A DNA stretch of 64,000 nt from assembly GCF_000755245.1 (NCBI RefSeq), contig NZ_BBMP01000026.1, forward strand, positions 1 through 64,000. The letters are read 5' to 3'. Within the stretch, counting starts at the first letter, position 1. The number at the start of each line of letters is the position of its first letter. The translations under genes were made by a program, and so were the position numbers. Below, one piece after another: positions 24,523 to 32,659 of this stretch. This stretch comes from Halococcus sediminicola. Lineage in GTDB: Archaea; Halobacteriota; Halobacteria; Halobacteriales; Halococcaceae. The notes under the pieces were generated by a model. It did not search any database, was not told the origin of the DNA, and was given only the letters and a program-made list of their open reading frames with translations.

Positions 24523-25317
24523 ATGCTCTCGCTCGAAGACTCACCGCTCGCACGCGACGGCAAGATCCTGATTCTCGCCTACGACCACGGTCTCGAACAC
24601 GGTCCCACCGATTTCACCGAGCATCCAGAACGGATGGCCCCCGAGACGGTCTTCGACGTGGCGACCCACGACGCCGTCACCTCGGTCGCCGTCCAGAAGG
24701 GCCTCGCTGAGGGGTATTATCCCTCCTACGAGGACGACGTCTCGCTGCTGACGAAACTGAATGGCACCTCGAACCTCTGGATGGGCGAACCCGACAGTTC
24801 CGTGAACTGCACGGTCGACTACGCCGCCGACATCGGTGCCGACGCCGTGGGATTCACTCTCTATGGCGGGTCGAACAACGAAATCGAGATGGCCGAGGAG
24901 TTCCGCGACGCCCAGGAGTCGGCCCGTGCCCACGACCTCCCGATGGTGATGTGGTCGTACCCCAGAGGACAGGGACTCAAGAACGACACCAGCCCCGACA
25001 CGATCGCCTACGCCGCCCGCGAGGCGCTCGAACTCGGTGCCGACGTGGCGAAGGTCAAATACCCCGGCAGCCGCGAGGCGATGGAACACACCGTCCAGGC
25101 CGCCGGCGGGGAGAACGGCGCGAAGGTCGTCATGTCCGGCGGGTCGAAGACGTCCGACGAGGACTTCCTCAAGAACGTGAAGGCCGTGATGGACGCCGGC
25201 GGTGCGGGACTCGCCGTCGGACGGAACGTCTGGCAGCGCGAGAACCCCACTCAGCTACTCGACGCGCTCGAAGCGGTCATCCACGAGGGCGCGTCCGTCG
25301 ACGCCGCGCTCTCGTGA
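24523..25317 (+). CDS. Class I fructose-bisphosphate aldolase (archaeal DhnA type)
   Basis: 264 residues from the ATG at 24523, preceded by AT-rich aaactatta at 24490-24498, which places transcription start near the ATG. Cleaves or forms fructose 1,6-bisphosphate. Motifs are [15 protein letters not shown] near the N-terminus, [12 protein letters not shown] with the Schiff-base Lys, and [15 protein letters not shown] phosphate loop near 205. The TGATG overlap with the bisphosphatase gene indicates one operon for gluconeogenesis. The related aminodideoxyheptulosonate synthase is an alternative, but the neighbour makes aldolase the better call. Confidence 0.9.
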   Translation: MLSLEDSPLARDGKILILAYDHGLEHGPTDFTEHPERMAPETVFDVATHDAVTSVAVQKGLAEGYYPSYEDDVSLLTKLNGTSNLWMGEPDSSVNCTVDYAADIGADAVGFTLYGGSNNEIEMAEEFRDAQESARAHDLPMVMWSYPRGQGLKNDTSPDTIAYAAREALELGADVAKVKYPGSREAMEHTVQAAGGENGAKVVMSGGSKTSDEDFLKNVKAVMDAGGAGLAVGRNVWQRENPTQLLDALEAVIHEGASVDAALS

Positions 25318-26165
25318 TGGACACCATCGACGCGGTCTTCGCGGTGCTCGCGGAGACGGCCCCCGAAATTCGGGAGGGACTCGTCGGCCGGCGCGAATAC
25401 CAGGAGGGCGAGAACCCGAGCGGCGAGGAACAGCTCGCGGCGGACGTCCACGCCGACCAACTGCTCGAAGAACGCCTGCTCGCGGTCGACGGCGTCGGCA
25501 GCTACGCGAGCGAGGAACGCGAGGAGATCGTCGGCGACGGCTCTGGATTGTCGGTCGCGGTCGACCCGCTCGACGGTTCATCGAACATCAAGCCGAACAA
25601 CACGATGGGCACCATCGTGGGGATCTACGACGCCGCGCTCCCGGCCGGCGGGCACGACCTCGTTGGGGCAGCCTACACGCTCTACGGGCCGATCACGACG
25701 ATGATGACCGCCGTCGATGACACCGTGACCGAATCCGTCGTCGAGGACGGCGAGCGCCACACGGTGACCGAGGACGTAACGCTCCCCGACGACCCGACGG
25801 TATACGGCTTCGGCGGGCGTGTACCCGACTGGCCCGACGGGTTCACCGACTACGCCCGCGAGATCGAATCCGATTCGTCGCTCAAACTCCGCTACGGCGG
25901 CGCGATGATCGGTGACGTGAATCAGGTGCTCACCTACGGCGGTGTCTTCGCCTATCCAGCGCTCGAATCCGCTCCCGAGGGCAAGCTCCGCCTCCAGTTC
26001 GAGGGCAACCCGATCGGGTACATCGTCGAGTCGGCCGGCGGACGCTCCTCGGATGGGAATAGGTCACTGCTCGCCGTCGACCCCGACGGACTTCACGGAC
26101 GGGTGCCGGTCTACGTCGGGAACACAGGGTTGATCGACCGATTGGAAACGGCGCTCGACGAGTAG
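25317..26165 (+). CDS. fbp: Class 1 fructose-1,6-bisphosphatase
   Basis: 282 residues. Hydrolyses fructose 1,6-bisphosphate to fructose 6-phosphate, the committed gluconeogenic step. The metal-binding signature [14 protein letters not shown] is at about residues 80-93, with the upstream Glu residues in [10 protein letters not shown]-terminal [15 protein letters not shown] carries the sugar-phosphate contact. The start ATG overlaps the aldolase stop by one base (TGATG), so translation is coupled. Typical length for the archaeal enzyme, no lesion. Confidence 0.93.
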   Translation: MDTIDAVFAVLAETAPEIREGLVGRREYQEGENPSGEEQLAADVHADQLLEERLLAVDGVGSYASEEREEIVGDGSGLSVAVDPLDGSSNIKPNNTMGTIVGIYDAALPAGGHDLVGAAYTLYGPITTMMTAVDDTVTESVVEDGERHTVTEDVTLPDDPTVYGFGGRVPDWPDGFTDYAREIESDSSLKLRYGGAMIGDVNQVLTYGGVFAYPALESAPEGKLRLQFEGNPIGYIVESAGGRSSDGNRSLLAVDPDGLHGRVPVYVGNTGLIDRLETALDE

Positions 26166-26167
26166 TG

Positions 26168-26305
26168 ATGGACGACCAAACGGACCAGCGGGGACCGTGG
26201 CTCCTTGCGCTCGGTGCGCTGGCGGTCGGCGTGGTGGCACTCGGTATCGAGACCTATCGCGCCATCCGCGGGCGCAGTCGGCGGGACGATTCCACCGACG
26301 GTTAG
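26168..26305 (+). CDS. 45-residue single-helix membrane microprotein
   Basis: ATG at 26168, TAG at 26303-26305. A charged N-terminus (DDQTDQR) is followed by one membrane helix at about 11-28 (WLLALGALAVGVVALGI) and a basic then acidic tail. It starts 2 bp after the bisphosphatase stop (TAGTGATG arrangement), consistent with coupling, and its last 4 bases overlap the end of the convergent methyltransferase gene. No known family recognised; the coding case rests on spacing, codon bias and the topology. Confidence 0.55.
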   Translation: MDDQTDQRGPWLLALGALAVGVVALGIETYRAIRGRSRRDDSTDG

Positions 26306-26922
26306 CCCTCCTCTTTTTCCACGAGGAGGAACGGAAACGAGCCACCGAACTCGTCATCGACGGTGTCACGTTCGAGCACCTCGAAACCCACCTCCGTGAG
26401 GTGGCGAACGCTCGTCTCGGTATCGGGAAAGCTCCAGCGCATCTCGACGCCGGTGTCGAGCCAGTTCGGGTTGTTGCCTTTCCACTCTTCGTTACCAACG
26501 GTGAGCAACGCCATCCCACCGGGCCGAAGCACACGAGAGAACTCCGCCGCAACGCGTGGGTGCTCGTCCAACGGGACGTGAAGCAGCGAAAAGAGCGCAC
26601 AGAGTCCACCGAAGGTGTTCGTGGCGAACGGAAGCGAACTCATGTCCCCCTGTACGGATCGTGCTCGTGGGACGTTCTCGCGGGCGCGACGGACCTGCTC
26701 GATCGAAAAATCGACACCGATCACCTCGTGTGTCTCGACTAGTCGTTTCGCCCCGGGAACGCCGCTCCCACAGCCGGCGTCGAGCACGCGCGCATCGGTA
26801 GGGAGGCGCTTCGCAAGGTCGTCGATGTGGGCGACTGCCGCTGGTTCCTCGGAGCGCTGTGCGTGATAGTCCGCGGAGACGTCGTCGTACGCCCGCCTGA
26901 TGGCGTGTTTTCGCGCCGTCAT
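26302..26922 (-). CDS. Class I SAM-dependent methyltransferase
   Basis: 206 residues. SAM-binding motif I is VLDAGCGSGVPGAKRL near residues 45-60, acidic motif II VIGVDFS, then GDMSSLPFATNTF and LRPGGMALLTVG typical of Methyltransf_11 enzymes that act on small molecules. Substrate unknown. Divergent from the acyl-CoA carboxylase gene; their 115-bp spacer contains a perfect 9-bp inverted repeat. Confidence 0.88.
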   Translation of the reverse strand: MTARKHAIRRAYDDVSADYHAQRSEEPAAVAHIDDLAKRLPTDARVLDAGCGSGVPGAKRLVETHEVIGVDFSIEQVRRARENVPRARSVQGDMSSLPFATNTFGGLCALFSLLHVPLDEHPRVAAEFSRVLRPGGMALLTVGNEEWKGNNPNWLDTGVEMRWSFPDTETSVRHLTEVGFEVLERDTVDDEFGGSFPFLLVEKEEG

Positions 26923-26957
26923 TTATCACTTCTCGGTCGGCGGACGACAAAACCGTT

Positions 26958-26986
26958 CGGACAGCACGGATCTACCCTGCTGTCCG
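26958..26986. promoter_or_regulatory. Perfect 9-bp inverted repeat, candidate operator
   Basis: Arms cggacagca (26958-26966) and tgctgtccg (26978-26986) separated by 11 bp, centre-to-centre distance 20 bp, about two DNA turns. It lies in the divergent gap 35 bp from the methyltransferase start and 52 bp before the carboxylase start, consistent with a dimeric regulator controlling one or both genes. A hairpin RNA role is possible but there is no gene end here to terminate. Confidence 0.55.
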
Positions 26987-27037
26987 TACTGCCGAGCACA
27001 TGGAAAAGTCTTTCAGCAATTATTGCGCAGTATCGGT

Positions 27038-28777
27038 ATGCAAATCCGTATCGGCGAGGGGGCGAGCGAGGAGGAGGCCCACGTCATCGGGAGCGCGCTC
27101 GCGGAACACACTGGCGAGGAGATCGAGGTGTACGTCGGCGGCGACGACGCGCCCGCGGCGACCGCCGAACCACCGGAAGACGCCGAACCGTCCGCGGCGG
27201 ACCAGCCAACCGAGTCGCCGGGGTCGGAGACCGAACTCGGACCGACCGAGCGCGAGGAGTTGCTCCGCGAGGAGATCACCGACATCGAGCAGGGCGGTCC
27301 CGAGAAGTACAAGGATCGCCTGAGCGAGCAGGGCAAACTGTTCGTCCGCGACCGCCTCGACCTCTGGTTCGACGACGGGTTCGCCTTCGAGGACGGCAAG
27401 TTCGCCAACTTCGACAGCGACGACCGGCTACCGGCCGATGGACTCCTGACTGGGGCCGCCGAGTTCGAGGGCCGCACGCTGCACGCGATGGCCAACGACT
27501 TCACGGTGAAGGCCGGATCGATGGCCGGCAAGGGCGTCGAGAAGTTCCTCCGCATGCAACAGCGCGCGCTCAAGACCGGCCGCCCGGTCCTCTATCTGAT
27601 GGACTCGTCGGGTGGCAGAATCGACCAACAGACGGGCTTTTTCGCCAACCGCGAGGGCATCGGGAAATACTACTACAACCACTCGATGCTCTCGGGGCGC
27701 GTCCCGCAAATCTGCGTGCTCTACGGGCCCTGCATCGCTGGCGCGGCCTACACGCCTGTGTTCGCCGATTTCACCGTGATGGTCGAGGGAATGTCGGCGA
27801 TGGCCATCGCCTCCCCGCGGATGGTGAAGATGGTGACCGGCGAGGAGATCGACCTCCAGGACCTCGGGGGACCACAGGTCCACGCCGCCGAATCCGGCAG
27901 TGCCGACCTCGTGGCCGAAGACGAAGAACACGCCCGCGAACTCGTTGCCCAACTCGTCACCTACCTCCCCGACAACGCCGACGAGAAACCTCCGCGAGCC
28001 GACTCGCGCCCGCCGTCGCGCTCGCCCGCCGGTATCGACTCGGTGGTGCCCGAGCGGCCGAACCGTGGCTACGACATGCACGACCTCATCGAGCGCGTCG
28101 CTGACCAAGGCTCGGTGCTCGAACTCCGCGAGCAGTACGGTCCCGAAATCGTCACGGCGTTCTCGCGGATCGACGGCCGACCGGTGGGCATCGTGGCGAA
28201 CCAGCCGGCCCACCGAGCAGGAGCGATTTTCCCCGACGCCGCCGAGAAGGCCGCCGAGTTCATCTGGACCTGCGACGCATACAACATTCCACTCCTGTAT
28301 CTCTGCGACACACCGGGATTTATGGCCGGTTCGGGGGTCGAAAAGGAGGGCATCCTCGAACAGGGCAAGAAGATGATCTACGCCACTTCCTCGGCGACAG
28401 TGCCAAAGCAGTGTGTCGTCGTCCGGAAGGCCTACGGCGCGGGTATCTACGCCATGTCCGGGCCGGCCTACGACCCCGAATCGACGCTCGCGCTCCCGTC
28501 AGGCGAGATCGCCATCATGGGTCCCGAGGCGGCCATCAACGCCGTCTATCGGAACCGGCTCGACGACATCGCAGACGACGACGAGCGCGCCGCACGCGAG
28601 GCCGAACTCCGCGAGGAGTACCGCGAGGACATCGACGCCCACCGGATGGCGAGCGAAGTCGTCATCGACGACATCGTGCCGCCGAGCGAACTGCGCGACG
28701 AACTCGCCGCTCGATTCGAGTTCTACGAGGACATCGAGAAATCGCTGCCCGACAAGAAACACGGCACGATACTCTGA
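27038..28777 (+). CDS. Acyl-CoA carboxylase carboxyltransferase subunit with PccX-like N-terminal module
   Basis: 579 residues. From about residue 100 it is a carboxyltransferase of the propionyl-/acetyl-CoA carboxylase beta type: MDSSGGRIDQQTGFF, GPCIAGAAYTPVF, LCDTPGFMAGSGVEKEG and GPEAAINAVYRNR. Residues 1-40 (MQIRIGEGASEEEAHVIGSA) resemble the small PccX/Acc-operon subunit of haloarchaeal carboxylases, joined by an Ala/Pro/Glu-rich linker (about 40-75). Transfers CO2 from carboxybiotin to an acyl-CoA, probably propionyl-CoA. No biotin carboxylase or biotin carrier gene is nearby, so partners must be encoded elsewhere. The ATG at 27038 starts the conserved module. Confidence 0.9.
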   Translation: MQIRIGEGASEEEAHVIGSALAEHTGEEIEVYVGGDDAPAATAEPPEDAEPSAADQPTESPGSETELGPTEREELLREEITDIEQGGPEKYKDRLSEQGKLFVRDRLDLWFDDGFAFEDGKFANFDSDDRLPADGLLTGAAEFEGRTLHAMANDFTVKAGSMAGKGVEKFLRMQQRALKTGRPVLYLMDSSGGRIDQQTGFFANREGIGKYYYNHSMLSGRVPQICVLYGPCIAGAAYTPVFADFTVMVEGMSAMAIASPRMVKMVTGEEIDLQDLGGPQVHAAESGSADLVAEDEEHARELVAQLVTYLPDNADEKPPRADSRPPSRSPAGIDSVVPERPNRGYDMHDLIERVADQGSVLELREQYGPEIVTAFSRIDGRPVGIVANQPAHRAGAIFPDAAEKAAEFIWTCDAYNIPLLYLCDTPGFMAGSGVEKEGILEQGKKMIYATSSATVPKQCVVVRKAYGAGIYAMSGPAYDPESTLALPSGEIAIMGPEAAINAVYRNRLDDIADDDERAAREAELREEYREDIDAHRMASEVVIDDIVPPSELRDELAARFEFYEDIEKSLPDKKHGTIL

Positions 28778-28798
28778 GCCGCCTCGCCTGCCACTCGG

Positions 28799-29230
28799 TC
28801 ACTCGTAGCCGATGTCGGCGGTGAGTTCGGCGCTGCTCTTCTGGAAGGTGCCCGAGCCACGCGCGAGTTCATTGCCTGCGTCGTCGCGGGCGACCGCCTC
28901 GGCGATCAACTGGTTCGGATTGTCGTTGACGACCCGGCCCTCGGCGTGGATCGTGCCTTCCGAAACCGGGCGTTCGAGATGGAGGTTGAAGTTCGTCGTG
29001 AGCACGAAGACGCCCTCGACCAGCGAATTGGCCGCGAAGAAGGCTGCGTCGTCGAGCGCCTTGAAGTACACCGCGCCGTGGACCGCTCCGAGCGGATGGT
29101 AGCTCTCCGGCGAGATGGGGACGTCGAGCGTCGCCGCGCCCTCGGTGACGGTGAGAGTCGTCCCCTCGTCTTCGTTGATGGGCGCGCGCCGATACATCCG
29201 CTCCAGTTTGCGAAAGTGCGTCTCGTTCAC
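28799..29230 (-). CDS. PaaI-type hotdog thioesterase
   Basis: 143 residues from a GTG at 29230 (reading VNETHFRKLERMY); an open frame continues upstream but is Arg/Ser-rich and non-conserved. The hotdog domain has HPLGAVHGAVYFKALDDAAFF with the catalytic-region Gly/His and Asp, then FNLHLERPVSEG. Hydrolyses an acyl-CoA thioester; substrate unknown. It is convergent with the carboxylase gene and followed upstream by a cupin gene on the same strand. Confidence 0.83.
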   Translation of the reverse strand: MNETHFRKLERMYRRAPINEDEGTTLTVTEGAATLDVPISPESYHPLGAVHGAVYFKALDDAAFFAANSLVEGVFVLTTNFNLHLERPVSEGTIHAEGRVVNDNPNQLIAEAVARDDAGNELARGSGTFQKSSAELTADIGYE

Positions 29231-29273
29231 GGTCGAGGACGGTTCCGACCGACGATACCGATTCCGATGGACG

Positions 29274-29591
29274 CTACGGCGCGCCGGTGATGACGAACGT
29301 GCTCTCGGTGTCGCCATTCGTGACCTGTCGGGTCGCGCCGGGCGCAACTCGGACCGCGTCACCGCTTTCGAGCGACAGCTCCTCGCCCTCGACGGTCATC
29401 GAGGCTTCGCCGTCGACGAGCAGATACACTTCCTCGTGGTCCTCGTCGTCGTGTTCGTGTTCTGGACCCTCCCAGCCCGGGTCGGCGTCGACGACGGTGA
29501 CGCCGTGGTCCTCGCAGTCGAGCGGGTCTCGGAGGAAGTGCATGCCGTACGTGGTCTCGGTCTCGTCGTAGTTCACCTTCGTGTGTGACAT
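29274..29591 (-). CDS. Cupin-domain protein
   Basis: 105 residues from the ATG at 29591. A single cupin barrel with metal-ligand motif EHEHDDEDHEEVYLLVDGEA (His, His, Glu) at about 45-65 and the second motif RVAPGATRQVTN near 88. Small stand-alone cupins of this kind can be isomerases, dioxygenases or sensors. No function can be assigned. 43 bp upstream of the thioesterase gene, probably co-transcribed. Confidence 0.85.
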   Translation of the reverse strand: MSHTKVNYDETETTYGMHFLRDPLDCEDHGVTVVDADPGWEGPEHEHDDEDHEEVYLLVDGEASMTVEGEELSLESGDAVRVAPGATRQVTNGDTESTFVITGAP

Positions 29592-29690
29592 CACCTCCGA
29601 TTGGTGGGCCGGACGGAAATACACACTGCCGGCCCATTTGCCGAAGTCGCCGTAAGCAACGTTTAGGTTCGGTCGTCACCTGCTTTACTC

Positions 29691-30443
29691 GTGCGCATCG
29701 AGAACAGCTTCGTCCCCGTGCGCGGCGTCGGTGAGAAGACCGAACGCCGACTCTGGAACGAGGGCATCACTCACTGGGACGACTTCGAGCCGTCACACGT
29801 CGGACGGGTGCAGGGCGAGAACATCGACGACTACATCGAGCGCGCCCGCGACCGCCTCGCGGCGAACGACAGTGCCTTCTTCGACCGTGCCTTCCCGTCG
29901 GGCAGTCGCTGGCGGCTCTACGAGAACTTCCGGGAGAACGCCTGCTTTTTCGATATCGAGACCACGGGACTCGACGCCCGCCACAGCGAGGTCACGACCG
30001 TGAGTTTCCACCGTGCCGGCGAGACGACGACGCTCGTCCGCGGCGAGGACCTCACGCGCGACGCCATCGCGCGCGAACTCGACGCGGCCGACCTGCTGGT
30101 CTCCTTTAATGGCAAGCGCTTCGACGTGCCCTTCCTCGAACGCTCGTTCGACCTCGATATCGGCCACCCGCATCTCGACGCCATGTACCCCTGTCGCCAA
30201 CTCGACCTGACGGGTGGGCTGAAGCCCATCGAACGGGCGCTCGGCATCGAGCGCGACCGGCCAGACATTTCCGGGCGGGACGCGGTCCGGCTCTGGCACG
30301 AGTACGAACGCGGCGACCGGGAATCGCTCGAAACGCTGGTCGCGTACAATCGTGCCGATACGGTGAACCTCAAATCGCTGCTGGACACCGTCACGCGCCG
30401 CCTTCACGAATCGGTGTTCGTCGACGGCCACGGGCCTCGATAA
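29691..30443 (+). CDS. RNase H-fold 3'-5' exonuclease (YprB-like)
   Basis: 250 residues, GTG start at 29691 after an AT-containing leader. An N-terminal helix-hairpin-type segment (about 8-50, VRGVGEKTERRLWNEGITHW) resembles the DNA-binding HhH/SAM-like fold. The exonuclease domain (about 85-240) has the DEDD residues: Asp/Glu in FFDIETTGLDARHSEV, Asp in SFNGKRFDVPFLER and Asp in AYNRADTVNLKSLL. Acts on single-stranded DNA or RNA ends; the haloarchaeal role is undetermined. All acidic residues are intact. Confidence 0.85.
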   Translation: MRIENSFVPVRGVGEKTERRLWNEGITHWDDFEPSHVGRVQGENIDDYIERARDRLAANDSAFFDRAFPSGSRWRLYENFRENACFFDIETTGLDARHSEVTTVSFHRAGETTTLVRGEDLTRDAIARELDAADLLVSFNGKRFDVPFLERSFDLDIGHPHLDAMYPCRQLDLTGGLKPIERALGIERDRPDISGRDAVRLWHEYERGDRESLETLVAYNRADTVNLKSLLDTVTRRLHESVFVDGHGPR

Positions 30444-30528
30444 ACGCGGTACGCGCCTCGAAACTCGAAGCTTCGTCGTTCGTCCGTCGCTGCGCCGATA
30501 AACCGTTCTGCGAAAGAAATCGTGGTAA

Positions 30529-31893
30529 TTAGCTGCGTCGCGTCGCGAGCAGCGCCGCGCCGAGCAGTGCGACGACTGCGACGGCGATGCCGAAGCCGGG
30601 TCCGCCCGCCTCGGTTCCCTGTCCGCTCGCGTTCGTCCCCGCACCGCCGTCGGTTCCGGCCGCGGTTTCGCCGCCGGCCGTCGTCTCACTACCAGCCGCC
30701 GTCTCGCCGCCGGTCGTCGCGGTGGCGGCGGTGCCGGTCGTCTCGGTGGCTTCGGTTATCGAGAGGGTTGCGTTGGTCGCGCCGGAGCCGTTCTCCGGGT
30801 TGACGTCCATGCCGACCTCGTACTCGCCCGCTTCGGTGGGATTGGTGATGCCACCGAAGGTGAGCGTGACGGTGTCGCCCGCCTCGACCGTTCGCGTCCC
30901 GTCGAAACTGATGAGTGCGCTTTCGCCCGCCGCACCGAGTCCGGCCGAGGTGACGTTTCCGGAGACGTTCTCGCCGGAGACGTTCGCCGCGGTGACCATG
31001 CTCGGACCGAGCGAGACGGTAGCGTTCGAGCCGGTGTAGTCGACCGAAACCGCGCTCAGATTGCCGGCCGATCCCTCGTCGACGGGGATCGTGACCGTGT
31101 AGTTCGCGCTCGCGCCCGCAGCGGCGGGCGTCGCCACGATGGAAGCGTTGCCGGCCGTCCCGTTCGCCGCCGTCCCGTTCGCCGCCGTCCCGTTCGGCGT
31201 GGCGGTCTCGGCCGTGCCGTTACCCATCTCGGTCTCGTTGGCCGTCGTTTCGTTCGCGGCGGTCGCGTTCGTCGTCTGTTCGGTGGTCTCGTTGGTCGTT
31301 TCCGTCTCGTTCGCGGCGGTCGTGGTCGTTTCCGTCTCGTTCGCGGCGGTTTCGTTGTCGGCGGTGTCGGTCGTCGCGTTCGTTTCGTTGCCCATCGCGC
31401 CTTCGTCACCCTCGCCGGTGACTTCGAGCGGGACCGTCCGCTCGGCGTCGCCGCCGACGACGCTCACGGTGAACTCGTACTCGCCGGCCGGCACGTCGCT
31501 GAAGTCCATGCCGACGATCGCCGTCCGGTCGAGGTCCTCCGTGTCGTATCCCTCGCCGTCGAAGGTGCTGTCCTCGATCTGTTCTTCACTGAGACCGGGC
31601 GTAGTGATCTCGACGTCGTATGGTCCGTCGAACGCCCCGTAGACGATGTTGAGGTTGAGCACGCCCTCGGCGACCGACTCGACGGTGTTCGCCGCGCCGT
31701 CCCTGAAGCGGACGTTCAGCGGCTCTTCGTCCGATGGACTGTAGAAGTCCCCTTCGCTCGCGCTCTCGTTGGAGGTGTTCTCGCCGGCGTCCTGTGCGGC
31801 GACCGTGCCCGCGGCGGCGACGCTGCCGATGACGGCGGCGAGCACCACCAGCGCGGCGAGACCGACGCTCCGATATGTCGTGTCCTGTGTCAT
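30529..31893 (-). CDS. Secreted PGF-CTERM surface protein, Thr/Asn-rich
   Basis: 454 residues from the ATG at 31893 (MTQDTTYRSVG), which directly precedes a Sec signal peptide (VVLAAVIGSVAAAGTVAAQ). A folded N-terminal domain (about 45-175) is followed by a low-complexity Asn/Glu/Thr stalk with many N-x-T sequons, a second beta domain (about 265-390, cohesin/BsuPI-like feel) and a C-terminal GGPGFGIAVAVVALLGAALL-type PGF-CTERM with basic tail. Family knowledge: archaeosortase removes this tail and attaches the protein to a lipid. The protein is likely a glycosylated cell-surface component. A longer Arg-rich N-terminal frame upstream is not credible. Confidence 0.87.
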   Translation of the reverse strand: MTQDTTYRSVGLAALVVLAAVIGSVAAAGTVAAQDAGENTSNESASEGDFYSPSDEEPLNVRFRDGAANTVESVAEGVLNLNIVYGAFDGPYDVEITTPGLSEEQIEDSTFDGEGYDTEDLDRTAIVGMDFSDVPAGEYEFTVSVVGGDAERTVPLEVTGEGDEGAMGNETNATTDTADNETAANETETTTTAANETETTNETTEQTTNATAANETTANETEMGNGTAETATPNGTAANGTAANGTAGNASIVATPAAAGASANYTVTIPVDEGSAGNLSAVSVDYTGSNATVSLGPSMVTAANVSGENVSGNVTSAGLGAAGESALISFDGTRTVEAGDTVTLTFGGITNPTEAGEYEVGMDVNPENGSGATNATLSITEATETTGTAATATTGGETAAGSETTAGGETAAGTDGGAGTNASGQGTEAGGPGFGIAVAVVALLGAALLATRRS

Positions 31894-32039
31894 TGTTTCT
31901 CGTATGTCGTGTGACGGGGCGGGTCGGCGGCGATTCGGTCGTCGAACCGTCCGCCGGCACCACCGCCGTCGCTCCGTTCGTCGTCGATGGATACGATACA
32001 CCAGCGTGATATATTCTTTTTGGTGCTACCGCCCCGAAC

Positions 32040-32492
32040 TCATTCCTCGGGGCGTTTCAGCGAGAGGATAGTTCTGTGGAACTCGCAGACGAGGTCGTCG
32101 TTCTGGTTGTGCGCCTCGACGTGCATCGTGACGACGCCGCGCTCACCGTCGCTGGTCTCGCGCTTTTCGACGACCGTCGAGCGCGCGCGTATCGTGTCGC
32201 CGTGGAACACGGGATTGGGGTGCTCGACGTCGTCGTACGAGAGGTTAGCGACGATGGTCCCATCGGAGGTGTCGGGAATCGTCAGCCCTACGGCCAGCGA
32301 GAGCGTGTAGAGCCCGTTGACGAGGCGCTCGCCGAACTCGGTCTCGGCGGCGAACTCGCCGTCGAGATGCAGCGGTTGCTGGTTCATCGTCATGTCACAG
32401 AAATCTTGATTGTCGCTTTCGCTTATCGTCCGTCGTTTGTCGTGGTCGATGGTCTCGCCCTCCTCGAATTCCTCGTAGTAGCGTCCGGTCAT
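32040..32492 (-). CDS. MaoC-family enoyl-CoA hydratase
   Basis: 150 residues from the ATG at 32492 (MTGRYYEEFEEG). Single hotdog domain of the MaoC/R-hydratase type: DNQDFCDMTMNQQPLHLD contains the hydratase Asp/His region (N-QPLHLD), and GERLVNGLYTLSLAVGL follows. Such single-domain MaoC proteins hydrate mesaconyl-, itaconyl- or other enoyl-CoAs. Its neighbours across the promoter are glutamate dehydrogenase and a CitE-like lyase, which favours a C5 dicarboxylyl-CoA role. It is divergent from the first glutamate dehydrogenase gene (167-bp gap). Confidence 0.86.
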   Translation of the reverse strand: MTGRYYEEFEEGETIDHDKRRTISESDNQDFCDMTMNQQPLHLDGEFAAETEFGERLVNGLYTLSLAVGLTIPDTSDGTIVANLSYDDVEHPNPVFHGDTIRARSTVVEKRETSDGERGVVTMHVEAHNQNDDLVCEFHRTILSLKRPEE

Positions 32493-32659
32493 GGACGGAC
32501 GCTCGCACGCCGGGGCCAAAAGCCATCGGTCGCGGTTCGCAAATGATGGCGACGCCGATACGGTTATAACAATACCTATAGGGCCGGGCGTGCAAACAGC
32601 ACGGCACGGTCGATGACGCTCCGTCCCGTCGCGGGGCGAGCGCCGAACATCCCATCATC

